This document shows, piece after piece, positions 47,571 through 60,790 of a stretch of DNA of 64,000 nt (its first letter is position 1; each line of letters begins with the position of its first letter). This DNA comes from Megachile rotundata (lineage: Eukaryota; Arthropoda; Insecta; Hymenoptera; Megachilidae): positions 7,316,001 through 7,380,000 of the forward strand of contig NC_134991.1 in NCBI RefSeq assembly GCF_050947335.1, given 5' to 3'. The position numbers were made by a program, and so were the translations under genes. The notes below the pieces were generated by a model. That model worked only from the letters and a program-made list of their open reading frames with translations. It did not search any database and was not told the DNA's origin.

Positions 47571-48279
47571 CTCAAAATCTACTAAATAACTAACATTAGC
47601 AATTGCCAATAATTACAATTGAAATCTATTTAAAAACCGTAAGATTGCTATCATGACATCAATATTAAAGAACTTATTTTTCATCATAGATTGCTGCACG
47701 TTTTCAGCGTTGTCCAACAATGATTCATAATGCTAAGAACAATTTTAAGTAATTCCAGGTAAAAACATGAGTCGAGTTACCGCATGATTGTTTGCAATTG
47801 TTTTGAAATTATAATTCGCATCGTCGTATAGTGAGAAGGCACAAGTTGAAACGCAGTCACGTGCTCCGAGACGATGTTTATGATTCCTAGTAGCTTTGAA
47901 ATTAAAATTTATTTCACGGTATATGGCATAAGGTGACGCAGTTTCGGTTTTAAGAACTGAGTACGATCCACTCGATGTACGTTTACATGAATATTGAACG
48001 GTGTTTATAGTTTCTGGTTTCTTTGAAACTGAAATTTACATTATCTATATTCTGTGAGATCAGAAAGTGCGTACATATTCGTTGTTGCATTAATACTTCA
48101 TCATCTTGACTAACACGTTGGGCTATTAATAGACACTTTTGGAAATCAATCTTAAGCTGTATTTTAAAGTTAAGAAGTTTTGAGAATGCTTATGTGGACT
48201 TTAATTATTCGAAGTGTTCAGCGAAGTGTGCTTATTCAGAATGTTATGTAATCTTCAAGATGTTTAGATATACTAATCT
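47571..48279. other. Non-coding unique sequence
   Basis: AT-rich, slightly GC-richer around 47750-47970. No exon or clear repeat. Confidence 0.4.
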
Positions 48280-48640
48280 ATATTTAGGTATATCAATCTA
48301 GAATATGATTATGCAAGACTCAAAATAAAATATACTTATCTATAATTCAACTACAAAAAATTAGAGATGTTCAAATGTATCTATCTAGAACTCATCCAAA
48401 AATTGAAGTATCACAATATACTTATAGAGAGACCAACCAGATCAAAAGTTCAAACTGTCCAAATATCTCTAATCATCCAAAAATCAATCTACCCAAAATA
48501 TACTTATCTAGAGTTCAGCTGCGTAAAAAATTCGAAACATCTCAATATAGATACCTATCCGTAATTATCCAGAAAGAATCAAAACTATCCAGAATTTCAA
48601 TTATCCAGAATGCAAAATATGAAAGTACCTTCCTCAAACC
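48280..48640 (+). repeat. Degenerate repeat of ATACTTATCTAGAAYTCA words
   Basis: Segments AAATATACTTATCTA, TCTAGAAYTCA and TCCARAAATC recur about every 60 bp in diverged form. Confidence 0.5.
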
Positions 48641-49279
48641 TTCCCACCACGCATTACCATCTTCACTATCCAATATGATACAAAGACGATCATGAATCGC
48701 GCATAATCTTCTTAAGGGATCCAAGAAAGATCGCTCGTATCGCGGCAGCAAGACGCAAGAAAGGAATCGTGATCCGCAAGAGGATAAAAGGTCCTCGGAG
48801 GAACGTCACGTTTCCTTATTAGCTGAAGTTCCGTTTGACCGTGATACAACAATTTTTGCCCGATCGAAAGCGACGCCAAAAACGACGAAAGAACGCGTCA
48901 TCTCGGGACTCGTTCATCAAAATGACGTCGATGCAAGCTCGATAACTCTCGAAAGGCGACACTTTGCCGAATTGTCACGCACCGCCATCGACGATTCCTC
49001 GAGCGAGAAAACGTTCGCAAGGTGAAAGGTTTGGTGCTCCGGTTGTTCGCGAGTCGCGTGACTAACGCACCCTTGAAAGTCTCGTAAGTCACGTGAAGCT
49101 GCAGACACACCGTCAGCCTTTAAGGCTACTTGGAAACGGATCTTGGTCTTGAAAATACTTGGCCTTGGCTCTAACTTTTGTGGCGCCTGACGTGTCGCGA
49201 GTGCATCTATGTGTGACAAGTCAGGTGCCCGATGATCTCACGGACATTTCACCAGGGATGTTACTGTGATTCTAGGAGG
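48641..49279. other. Non-coding GC-rich island
   Basis: Unique CpG-rich sequence with overlapping minus-strand frames of 70-100 codons and no domain. Confidence 0.4.
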
Positions 49280-49520
49280 TCTCAAATTTAAATACATGAG
49301 AATTTGGGGAAATGTTGGAAATCTACGGAGATTTTAACAGTTTGAGGATTTGAGAGGTTTAGGACTTTGGTGAAGTGCTGAAAATCAAATGTGAAGAGTT
49401 AGAAATGTGAGAATTTGAAAAATTCAAAGATTTGATACTTTGAGGATTTGGGTATATGAGTCGAGGATTTAAGTATTTGACTTGCAAATTTATAAATCTA
49501 TATGGACTTGTAAATTCATA
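49280..49520 (+). repeat. Degenerate GGATTTGAGAATTTG minisatellite
   Basis: GAGGATTTGAGAGGTTTAGG, GTGAGAATTTG and GAGGATTTGGGTAT-like words recur irregularly. Small member of the GGGATTT family. Confidence 0.55.
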
Positions 49521-52500
49521 AATTTAACCATCTTAAAATTTTTTTATTAAAAAGAACAGAATAACTCTTCCTTAAAACCTTTTACCAAATACTACAATAG
49601 TTCCTAAATGATCAAACATCAAAAATACCTCCAAAACAATATTTCACAAATGCCCTAACTCTACCACCTAAATCTCCAGCAGATTTAGATGTAGACCAAA
49701 GGAATAACACAGTTTACGAGCAATTACACGCAACACGTTACACTCAGTAATATCGAGTGTCGAAGAAGGGCTTCCTCGTGCCGAGAATATACGATGCTTC
49801 AAACGGCCAGCGAATAGCGGTGTTTTCGAGTGTCCCGAAATACACAAAGTTAAATTATATCCTTCCTGGTAAAATGGTACTGGCCTAGCAAACGGGAGCA
49901 GCCTGACCGATCAAAGGGAAGGGAACCACGTTTATAGTTACAGGATCCTCGTCTAGTGGATGTGTCGCGATCCAGGTGTCTGTTTTCGCGTAGCTGCAAC
50001 GAAATCGTGATCCGGGCTGGATTAAACGCAGCCCCCGGACACGCCTTCGGAATTCCGGACAGTCGCGATTTCCTAGGTTCGTGAGGCTCAACGAGCTTGG
50101 ACCGTGGCCAAAGTGGCACCCGGTGGACCAGCTTTCGCTTTGCGAATATCCAAAAGGTCTTCGACGCGACTTTACCGAGAAATACGCTCACCGGCCGCAC
50201 GTGGTCCAACGATGCCCGAATTATGAAGGGAATATTTTTACGACCACTCGTCGAGCTTTTATTCGATGCCTCCTGCGTTTAATTCCATCAAATGGCACGT
50301 CTGAGAGCTGCCGTTGAAATGCGAGCCTCGGAGTGAAGCATTTGCGAACATGATCTCGATTATACGTGGTTAATCAAGAGCGACAAGGAAGTAAGAGGTG
50401 AAGGAGTTATGCATTGACAGGATTTGGGACTTTTTATAATCTAGGACATAGATTCACTTGTTTGCGTATTATCGAACTTACGTAGTTTAATAATTTATAT
50501 TAGAGTTTCAACGTTCGAAGTTCTAAATCTTCTAACTCTTAACATCTAAAAATCTGAGCATAATTCCAGAGTTTCAGAAATTTAAAAATCTTGAAGTTTG
50601 TAGAACTTACAGCCCGCAATCATGTGGTCCTAGGATCATAATGTCACATGGTACTTAAATTTCAAAGTTCCAAATTCCCAGAGACACCTAAAATACTATT
50701 TAATGAAAAATGAAATCCGCAGTAATGTTCCCGACATTCCACAGTGCAGTGCAGTAAAAGATGAAATAAAGCGAATAGCGTAAAGCACCCCGATGCAGAA
50801 GACAGCGAATTAAAATCTATTAGGTTCATTAACAACGAGTCTACACTCGTGTAGGATGTAAAGCAACTTATTCAGCTATCTCTAATTAAAATTCCTGCGA
50901 AGCAGCTTCATAAGTCCTCCCAATTTACTCGATTCTTGACCAACCGTTCATCCCCGCACAAAGGAATCCGTTCATGCGGGATACGTCGAAATCGAATATA
51001 GCCTCTAAAAGCTTCGATATTCGCTCTAATTTGACCGGCAGTTTCCACGAAACAGCCATCTAAGGCTTTGGTCGTGTGCCAACAACACAAAGTGCGATGG
51101 GTGGATTTCGAACGTTGCAAAAAGGGGTGCGTCTTTGTCAATGTGTCTTTGACGCATCTGTTGGGGGTGAGCCAAGTACGAAAACGCGTGTCCGGTAGCG
51201 TAACTGCACCTGGATAAACCGCCTGCTGTACAAAGCACTCGGTGAAAAATTACTGTTCTGCTAAACCGAATCAACGACTGTACAGTTTGTGGTGAATGCT
51301 CCCTAATGCATTTCGATGGAAATGCTATCTTCCTGGAACTCTTCTTTGTCGCGTGCTTCGTAGGTGGCCAAATTGTGGGGCAATGTTACGAATTGTATAC
51401 TTTGGCAACTATGTTGTGTGGCTATGTCGTGTTGCGGAGAATGTTTCGAAGAGATTTTGATATTCCGCGAAATGTATGACGTGATTAAAGGGTCTTTGAG
51501 GGTGAGATTTACCCTTCAAGTATTTTGCGTAAACTTGCGTAAACGAACACTGAAAGTGTCACAGAAAATGGAAGGATTTTCTTTGAAGTTTTAATTTCCT
51601 TCTGAAACTTGTCAGATATTGTGATTGAATTAATAAATACGAATAATACAAATGCAAATAAACAGTTTCAACGAGAAATAAGCTGATTATCGCAAACTTA
51701 ATCTGATTATGTCAAGCTGACATAGAGGTGATGTATAGCTGGTGATATTCTTATGTCACAGGATACATTACGTAAAGAACGAACAGGTGTTGAATCTACA
51801 TATTCGTGAATGCGCTTATGTGAGGTTATTGAAGCTTTTATGGGTTATGTAGAGATGGGCACTGTGTGATTAATTGTTTAGTATGAAAATTTTAAAACTT
51901 CTAAAATTTTGATATAATAAAAATTTTGATCTGTATTAAATTGATATAAATCTCTTTTAAATCGTCAAATTCTTTTCGAAATTTTCTCAAAAGCCTAAAG
52001 CTAGAAAGACCACATGGTAACAAATAATCTTGTTGACGAAGGTTGCTGATGTTCCTTGATCCATCTATTTCACCAAGGAATAAGATTTCAAGCAATCAGA
52101 AAACTCCCCAAAGGCTCTAACTTTGTCAAGAATAATTTATCCCTTCATCGACGCGTGTGTTCGTTTTCATCGAAGCCTAATGTTTTCGTTGGTCCGTTGG
52201 CCCGAGTCTCGCTGAAAGTTCAGCGAAAGTGACGACAGGAATTATTGTTGTCAGGAAAGATATTATTACGTCCGTCTGGGAAACTGGCCTTTGAATGAAA
52301 TCCGCGAAGAAGCCGCCATCAACAGAGACAGCCGGTCTTAATCCCAAATGGACGTGGAAGATGGCGTGCTTTCCACGAAAATACGATAGCCGTCGGCCGC
52401 GAATAGTCAGCCTCCTTTGAGCGTTCTTCGTGACGAAAATCGCGTGTCATGCCGCGTAATCGATGGCCCCCGAAACGAGCATAAATCCCGCGGGCGAACG

Positions 52501-53029
52501 TTTGCCAGAAACGCGGAAATCATCGGTAGAGTTGAGGTTATGTTCGTGATTTGTTGAGCCGTACGCTTGTTGTTCTCGGAGAGTTCGCGAAATTAACGCG
52601 AACAAGTCACTTATTAATCGTTCGAGATTATTAAAATTCCTGCCGGGCAATTTACGAGCCGCGCTCGCACGCGGAAATCGTCGCGGTTCCTGGGAAACTT
52701 TGCTTCTATTTCGAAGCTTCAATCGATCTAGCCATTAATCTGACGAGATATGATCTTTATGGTGAATGCTGCTCGCCTGGCACGCACACGGTAGTCCTTT
52801 GTGCTTCCACAACAGATGTTTGTTTCCACAGTTTTTAATTCGTTCTTTAATTAACAGAAAGCGGAGATACACGGGAAAGTGTTTTTTAATGTTTTTTACA
52901 GAAATATTCTGTTCCGTGTTCATTTTGCGCTCTTGAAAGTTCAATGATTTTATCAAAATGATTTTTTTGTTGGAATTTTATGGTTTAATAAAGAGCAAGC
53001 AGAACACATTTAGGAGGAACATTTTAGAG
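49521..53029. other. Non-coding with three GC-rich islands
   Basis: Islands lie at about 49730-50340, 50880-51360 and 52140-52760, separated by AT-rich DNA; a faint CAAATTCC-type remnant is at about 50500-50690. Overlapping open frames in the islands reach 119 codons without any recognisable domain. No exon is supported. Confidence 0.4.
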
Positions 53030-53170
53030 ATACTTTAAAAATTTGAAGATATGAGAAGTTGGGAATTTAGAGATGATTGACAATTTGAACTTTAAGATTT
53101 AGAACATTTGTAAAATAGATGTAATTCATTTACAATCTCAGATTATTAAATTTTAAATTTACAAATCTCT
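53030..53170 (+). repeat. Small degenerate minisatellite remnant
   Basis: A few AAATTTGAAGATATGAGAAG and GGGAATTTAGAGAT words. Too short and worn for a period to be set. Confidence 0.4.
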
Positions 53171-55439
53171 ACATTTCAAGTTCTTTCATCACACAGGGAA
53201 CAATGATACAAAAAGTTTCAAAATATCTTTCGAAAAGATTCCTCACCTGTCGTACACTCGATAAAGAATGTGAGACCCAGTGAACATTCTTCCTATTAGC
53301 TTATACAATTAGTCGAGTCTTAAATTTCGACCTTTAGCGGCCTTGAGGCACCTTGAATCGTAGGGCAGCCCCTGAGAACCAACGCAACGTCACTAATATA
53401 AAAGATACACTCCCGCATAAGAGGAATATTCCCTTCGTGAAATGACAAACATTCGACTATACGTTTCTTCGCATGCTTCTAAAAATAGACTCATTATTTA
53501 TTCGTAGGATTAAGGGAATTCAAATTGACGCGTTTATCGTGGTGTCTCCGTGTTCCTTATCTATGACGTCAGTAACATAATCCGTCGCACTTTGGTGTTT
53601 TAGTTTCCAACATCTGGTGAAAATCTGTCTTTTGTATACAGATCGCTGAATCACTCGTTAATTTTAAGGATCTAATTTTCCTGTCGGATATTTTATATTA
53701 TCAAACGTCCTACTTATGACGCAGGTAATGTGTCATTGTACAGATTCCCTCTGAAAATTACCGTAAACCTTAATACCTAACCGGTTACATATTTCGAGGT
53801 TAGCAGTAATAAATTTACTGCTGAATCATCGAGCTTTCGATCATATTTTTTGGTGAGACCTGAAGCATGTTAAACATCCAGAACGTGGAAACACTAAATT
53901 TGCAACATTCAGTCAGTTTAACTAAGTTCTGTGCACAGAGAAGAGCCGCTCCTCCAAGTTTCTAATTCACGATCGGAAATTGCGTCTCGAAAATAGTGTT
54001 CCGCGTACCGCGAATGTGGAACGCGTAATTAACGAGTAGAGGAGACGAGGCACAATTTCAAAGGCTTTGAATTCCACGAACGAACTCGACTCGTTCCTCT
54101 CGCGATCTTCGTAGGTGGGCCGCGAACGGATTCCCGTCGAGATGGAAACGGATGCGTGGATATTGCACTTTCCGCCATGGAATATCAGTCTTACTCGCGA
54201 TGCGAACACAGCAGCCACATTCGGCTGCTGATGGAGCGAGAAATTCGCGCGGACATGTTCAGCGGCTGCTGCGTCTCTCCAGGCGAACACTCGGCTTCTT
54301 GGAGGTCGATCCGATCTATCCAGATCCTCTAACGCGGCTTGCATCGCCGATGATCACTAACACTCATATATCGAATCGTCCTCGAGTCCATCTACGTCAT
54401 CTGAAGGTCCAAAGAAATATTCGTTTTATCGAGCAGCCTTGGAGAACAAAATTTTTTACCTTCGGGGATGAGAAAGGTGATTCATTTTTTGGGTGTAACC
54501 TCGCTTAAAACTTATAATAAATATATTATTATATTTTGAAAGGGATTTATAATTTTTTGAAGCAATTTTAACATATGTGTCAGTAGCCTTGAAGAGGTTA
54601 AATTTCGTCATTCTGGACCTTGGATCTGTTATTACATATGTAATATGAATTTTTAACTATTTTAGTTTCATTTTTTTTCCTTTAAAGAGCAAAATGTAAT
54701 TTTTCAAATGTGGAGGTAAATCTTTATTGCTACGCCCATGTGTAGAACCAATTTTAATAACATATGTGTTATTGGTGTTATTGACACGTCTTCATTTGTT
54801 GATATACTTGTTATAAACTATTGGCACTTTTATAAATAAGAAATAAGAGGTCGAATATAAAAACAATTTATAAAACGAGGTAGTCCGATGAGTATAGAAT
54901 ATCTTAACCTATTTTACGTTTTTCGTACTAATTTCAGTTTTTATATCAGAAGATAAAAAGTCCCCTTTTTATTACTTAATGAAAGTTGGAATATTTTAAG
55001 GAATTCCTATTTCTTGTTCTTACGTCATTGTTATTATACCTCATAGAATGTAAAGATGACATAAAATACTTCACTGTATAAATATGAAAGTGAATGCCAA
55101 ATAGGAAACGCGAGTGTTTGCGAAGATATTTATTTGATACATTTATGAACGACATTATTTCTTATACAGAGTCTAGCAATGTCTACGACGTATTTCTCGG
55201 AAAAACTATCTTGTCAGTGATTCTTATGGTTCAGGTTTCTAGGAAGGCTTGTTCGGGTTTCCTCTTGAGAAAACCGTTTCTATCTTTTTTGTGTGATGGA
55301 TTGTTATTATTTGGACGAATGATTTGGTTCTGAAATGTGATAATTGCAAGATACACGATGGGTGTGAAAACTTATTTTTGAAGTTATTGGAAACACATAC
55401 AAATTAAGCAGTTGTACAGAAAAAGGTGTTCAACATTTT
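53171..55439. other. Non-coding; GC-rich island about 53950-54460
   Basis: The island has a 125-codon frame on minus and one of 118 on +, overlapping, with no recognisable domain. Flanks are AT-rich without a clear feature. Confidence 0.4.
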
Positions 55440-55870
55440 CTTTTCTAATTTCTAATGAAGCGTCTTCCTAAGTTTTTAATAAAACATCCTTCTACTTACA
55501 TTCTTAATAAATCATCTATCTTTTACAAATTCAATAAACCATACTTTGTTTTAATTTTAAAACTTTTTCCCTGTTTAATGAAATTTTTTATATAATCACA
55601 AATTTTTTGTAATAACGCACCTATTCTTTTACAACTTTTAATAAAGCTGCTTCTGCAATATTTAATGAAGAATGTTTTGCTCAAACATTTTTCATAAAGC
55701 ATCTACACATTTACCGTTTTATAAGACATGCTTCTTTTTTCATTTTTAATAAAATTTCTATTTTGTTACTGTTTAATACATGTCTTTTATATTTGTAATA
55801 AAACATTTAATAAAAAAATTTTAAATAAAGCATCTGTTCTTCGAGTATTCACCGAAGACATAAAGTCCCT
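55440..55870 (+). repeat. Degenerate tandem repeat of TTTAATAAARCATCT words
   Basis: TTTTTAATAAAACATCYTTCTAC-like segments recur about every 30-45 bp (for example near 55478, 55505, 55637 and 55820), in diverged form. Confidence 0.6.
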
Positions 55871-57839
55871 CAATGTCAGTATAATGTACTGTTAATACTA
55901 GAATAATGAATTAATGAATAATAAACTCTCCTATTGTTGTACTAAATAAATGAATATAAATGGATTGCACACGAGTCTTTCAATTTGCTCCCAAGAGTAT
56001 CCAGTTCAAATATCTTAATCGTCGAAAGTCATCCTCACAATCCAATATTCACGTCGAAGGAACAGTGTGTCGATAATCGTTGGAAGGACTCGTAGCGTTG
56101 GAATCGCTTGGCAAGGCGCGAGTTTCGATCGCTTATCGATCGTATCGATCGACGAAGGGGACCTCTCCGTGTGTATTTACCGCGAAATGCCGGATGGCTC
56201 GCTGTAAATCGTTTAATCGACACCTCGCGTGTCCGGAGACGATCCACGAAGGCACAAGGTGGATCTTTAAGGGCCATCGATCAGAGGCGAGTTGCACGGA
56301 CTAACAATGGATCCCGCTATCGGTTGGATCTCCAGGGATGACCTGATGGATCCCGTGTGCGAGCAACGATGCATACCGACTGGTGAATCGCGTATCGATA
56401 TCCCGGCGAAAGATTTCGATCTTGCTGGTACCTACGTGAGCACGAAATTTGCTTCTGAATCGAGACACAGTCGACGCTGTCCTCCGTTGAATGTTAACGA
56501 CGAATTTTTTTCGAAATCGCAGCTGCGTCGAATTAAGTCTGAATGCGTTCTTCAATTTACGCTTCCGGCGTGATCAGCCGATAGGACGCGAGGTAGCTGT
56601 ACAACATCTACCTCTCGCGATCTTTCTGCGAACTATAAAATGAGAATTTTAAATGAAATCTCGAGAACGATGGCGTTCCGTGAAATTTGTAAGCGAGGAC
56701 ATTCCGCTGTCTTTGTAATCGTTCGGTTAGGTAAGTTTAATACAATTTATCCGATCGACAGTGTGTGCAGGTTGCATCACGCTCGCGGGAACCATCCAGG
56801 TTTCACGGGAATGTAGTTTGCTGCATTCTTCGTGAAATATTTACGCCTGATTGCGTGAGTCGTCGGATGTAAAATGTAATAAGAAGGCACCGGTTCGATG
56901 GAAAGGGAAGACCAAACTACTGTTTACTGCGAAAGTGAAGATTTTATGATCAGTATGATTACTTTGAAATTGTACTTTGTACCGAAGCAAAATTCTGATG
57001 GCAGATATTTTTAGCAGGCATTTCCTATATGGCCGATTAAACTGTAAATTATTCTCTACGTTACTTCGAAGTAACTACATTTGTTGGCTATGTTTAATTA
57101 CCACTTTCGTATCTGTTTTGCACATTCTTCAAATTTTCTTTAGTACCTTCTGCATAGAATGTTAAAACTTCATAGACATTTGTCAATAAATAAAAATAAC
57201 TTACTGTAAGAAAAAATTACTGTGCTCTCTTCATTGAAGAAAGAGTTGAATATCAACTTAAATAAAGAAATGAACAATTATACAATACAATATATATCAA
57301 AATTACATACATATGTTCAGTATCGTCTTTATAACAAGACAACATCGAATGGGTTTGAACCTCTCCGCCCTGATTCCATTCAACATTCCAATGCAACTCG
57401 TCATCCTAAGCAATTACCAAAAACCCTGTAACCATGTATGGACGTGTTCCCTAAGGAATCAAGTTTGATACCTATTTTGTACAGTGTAATTTACTGAAGC
57501 AAATGGTTGTACCAAGGAATCGGAACTCCTACATGTTGGCTTTCATATTAAGTTTAGAAGCTTATGTGGAGGATTTGGAGCATCGTGGACTTGGAGAGTC
57601 AAAATTTCAATCAACGTCTTTAAAAATTTTAATCAATGTTTAATAGCACCTGTACAAGACTTGAAAGTGCAAGACTTAACACTACCAAATTTACTATTAA
57701 AAAACCTTCTTCACTCTCTGCATGAAACATCCATACTCTACGACCTGCACACATGTCAGACCTATCAAACCTACAATTCCTATTGAACACACGGCAAACG
57801 ACAATTTCCTATTGAACAATATACTCGGATCTGGCCGAA
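55871..57839. other. Non-coding; GC-rich island about 56030-56830
   Basis: The island is dense in ATCGAT/CGATCG words and CpG, with frames of 74-93 codons on both strands and no domain. The right part (56830-57840) is AT-rich, with no recognisable gene. Confidence 0.4.
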
Positions 57840-59420
57840 AAATGGCAACAAGTCTCTGACATCTATATCGAGAGTTTCTGTTCGTCGATTCGTCGCGTTG
57901 TCGGTGCAGCGAGCTCGCGAGTGCGGTCCGTGTCGAAGTCGAGCACAGGGCATGCACCCGTGAAATGCATCGGTTGCATCTCCCCTCCAGCATGTCGGTG
58001 GTTCGGTGTGCCCTCCACAGGATACACAGTGCCCCACCACGGGCTTGACAAACACACATTCGTGTGTACACGTTTTATACATACATATAGGCAGGCAGGC
58101 CGGCGTCCTCCGCGCGTCCCTCTTTCAAGACAGCTGCCCCACGGGTACGAGTATCCCCACCTTGGCATCACGCTACGTTTCGTGCTGCTGTGGTTTCTTC
58201 GTGCTGCGAGCTTCTCTTCTATACCAGTGCTACCCGCCGACGACCGCTAGTCGACAGGCAACCGGTGGAGGAGCCGTTTATGCTCGCACCGATCGCTCTT
58301 CAGTGTCTCATCGTCCAAGTTTTCAGATTGTTCGAATTCCGATCGGTCCGTGATCATCCGGTGACATTTGTTTTGGAGCGCGGGAAAAGTGACTCCAAGT
58401 GTGCAAGTATTTGGTATCAAATTTCATCTGTGTTGCATTTAATTCGCGTTGACATTCGTGTTCAATTTGACTTACCGGTGTTTGAAAACGTGTCGAAGAC
58501 GTCAAATTTGAATTGTGTTGAATGGATCCAGAGACCCATCGCATTGCCGATGTTACCGTGGTTGTGATCTCGGAACAGTGCAAACTGATCGTGAACATAA
58601 ATTGTGTGTTTGTGATACGATAGTGTTTGTAAAGCTAGATAAAACAGTCTTTAGATCACGTTTGTAGGAGCGGGTCAACGAACAGAGCCGGAAGCCGCGT
58701 CAATTACCGCCGCTCCGTTTGACAGTAATCCTCACCGGTGCTCGTAGTCTCGAGGCCTATCTCGGCTGCTAGCGAAAAATAACCAAACAGAAGTGTTATT
58801 ATTCAAACGCGTTGATAAACCGCGAGTTTCAACGGTGAAACATCGTATCGTAGCTGATACGAGACCCGGTGTATATTGCATATTACGCATTCTGTGCGCC
58901 GTTTCAAGCTTGCGCTCCGATAGCAGAGTATCAAGCTCGCTTTATCGGCGAAGAACTTTCTTGAAGAGCGGTTTCTCGCCGAAGGCAATATTTTGCTCCA
59001 GCTGATCGAGAGCGAACAGGTGGAAGACACGCGTTTTCCACCGGGAGAGAGAAAAAGACTTTTCTTGAGGATCCTCAAAGTTGTAAACATCGAGATACAC
59101 GTAGTAGACAAGTGCGATCGATCGTGACACGAGGCACAGCTGGTGGGAGTTTCTTTTCAAGGCGAAATGCGGCGATCGAGCCGCAGCAAGTTTGTCTTGC
59201 AGACGATCAATAAAACCGAAGCGCGACGAACGGTGGCCGATTGGACGCTCCGAGCGGATGGTAGCCATGAATAGCATGGGATTTTTCACGTTCGTGTGCC
59301 GTTTAAGCTTCGGACCGGAGTAACCTCGGCCAATCGAACTATAACGCTGCCACGAATGTGCCGACACTGTCACGTAGGAAGCATGAAAGGTAAATTGAAC
59401 CATTTCCTAATTGACCGATC
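57840..59420 (+). promoter_or_regulatory. Candidate internal promoter and 5' non-coding exon
   Basis: This is the longest GC- and CpG-rich unique block in the window. Near 58300-58304 TCAGT, in the context CTCTTCAGTGTC, fits the arthropod initiator consensus. From there the sequence reads like an insect 5' untranslated region, with GTGTTTGTGATACGATAGTG and similar words, up to AAAG|GTAAAT at 59389-59390, a good donor site. No TATA box was found, and the downstream promoter element is not convincing. If real, it could start a shorter transcript of the surrounding RhoGAP gene or of an unrelated gene. The overlapping 153-codon minus-strand frame has no recognisable domain. Confidence 0.3.
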
Positions 59421-59569
59421 ACACGGTTTGTCAACTATGATTTATTTGTGCGTTACACTTCATCTCCGGTAGTGCGGATATGAACTCGGATTTAGCTGCA
59501 TTTGCGTTGGATTATGTTAAATTACTAGATCATCATGCGTTAGATACACGTACTTCAACGCGATAGATC

Positions 59570-60790
59570 CTCGTTGGATGACTATATGCTAGATTACTAT
59601 GCGCTGGATTACTGTACTCTAGATTATTACGCGTTGGATTATTGTGCGTTAGATTGCAATGCGTTGTGGTGTCACGCGTCAAATCGTTACACGGGAGATT
59701 ATCATGTGATCAGTATGTGTTAAATCACCTCGCGTTGCATTGCAACTCGCATTATTACCACGTATAGTATCTCTATGCACAGTTACCATTCGTAGTAATA
59801 TTTCCACGCGTTATATCTCCACGCATAATATATCCACGTATAGTATTGTCATCCGTAGTATCTCTACGCGTGGTATTGTCACGCATTATATTTCCACGCG
59901 TGGTATTGTCACGCGTCATATTTCCACGCGTAGTAGCTCCACGCGTAGTGCCTCCACACGTGGTATTGTCACGCATTACATTTCCACGCGTAGTACCTCC
60001 ACGCGTAGTGTCTCCACGCGTGGTATTGTCACGCATTATATTTCCACGCGTAGTGCCTCCACGCATGGTATTGTCACGCATTATATTTCCACGCGTAGTG
60101 CCTCCACGCATGGTATTGTCACGCATTATATTTCCACGCGTAGTGCCTCCACGCATGGTATTGTCACGCATTATATTTCCACGTGTGCTATTGTCACGCG
60201 TTATATTTCCACGCGTATTATCTCCACGCGTAGTGTTTCCACGCGTGGTATTGTCACGCATTATATTCCCACGCGTGGCACCTCCACGCGTAGTGCCTCC
60301 ACGCATGGTATTGTCACGCATTATATTTCCACGCATGGTATTGTCACGCGTTATATTTCCACGCGTAGTGTCTCCACGCGTGGTATTGTCACGCATTATA
60401 TTTCCACGCGTGGCACTTCCACGTGTAGTGCCTCCATGCATGGTATTGTCACGCATTATATTTCCACGCGTGGTATTTTCGCGCGTTATATTTCCACACG
60501 TAGTACCTTCACGCGTAATATCTCCACGCATGGTATTGTCACGTGTTATACCTCCACGCGTTATATGTCCACGCGTTAAATCGCAATCTGTAGTATCTCC
60601 ACACAAATATTATCACCCATAGAACCACCGCGCACAATATAACCATACATAGAATCACAACGTGTAGAACCACACGTAGAATCACACGATGTCAGATCGC
60701 ACCTCGTAGAGACGTCATGCGCAGTGTCCACATTAATGTCACCATATCGCCGCGCGTTAAATCGCCAGCTGCAGTGCCCCGCGTTGTAGT
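59570..60790 (+). repeat. 15-bp CACGCG-rich satellite with 45-bp higher-order unit
   Basis: A 15-bp rhythm runs throughout. The left flank is strongly diverged (GATTACTATGCGCTG type) yet stays in phase from about 59599 to 59704, with one shift near 59715. The core is TCCACGCGTAGTGCC, TCCACGCATGGTATT and GTCACGCATTATATT, forming a 45-bp unit. Three perfect copies of it run from 60025 to 60159. The right flank decays to about 60790. Because 15 is a multiple of three, a stop-free unit leaves two + frames (279 and 258 codons) and one minus frame (277 codons) open. These are not genes. Confidence 0.95.

Noticed and set aside
58942..59403. 153-codon minus-strand open frame, the longest in non-repetitive DNA
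   Set aside because: No recognisable domain, and CpG-rich DNA often leaves frames open by chance; the + strand reading as a 5' non-coding exon is at least as likely.
59740..60622. Three open frames of 258-279 codons on both strands
   Set aside because: All fall on the 15-bp satellite, whose unit length is a multiple of three; openness follows from the repeat and none has a credible start or domain.
60688..60706. GATCGCACCTCGTA, identical to the end of the first mariner element
   Set aside because: It sits in phase within the decaying 15-bp satellite with no TA duplication or opposite end, so the match is probably chance.
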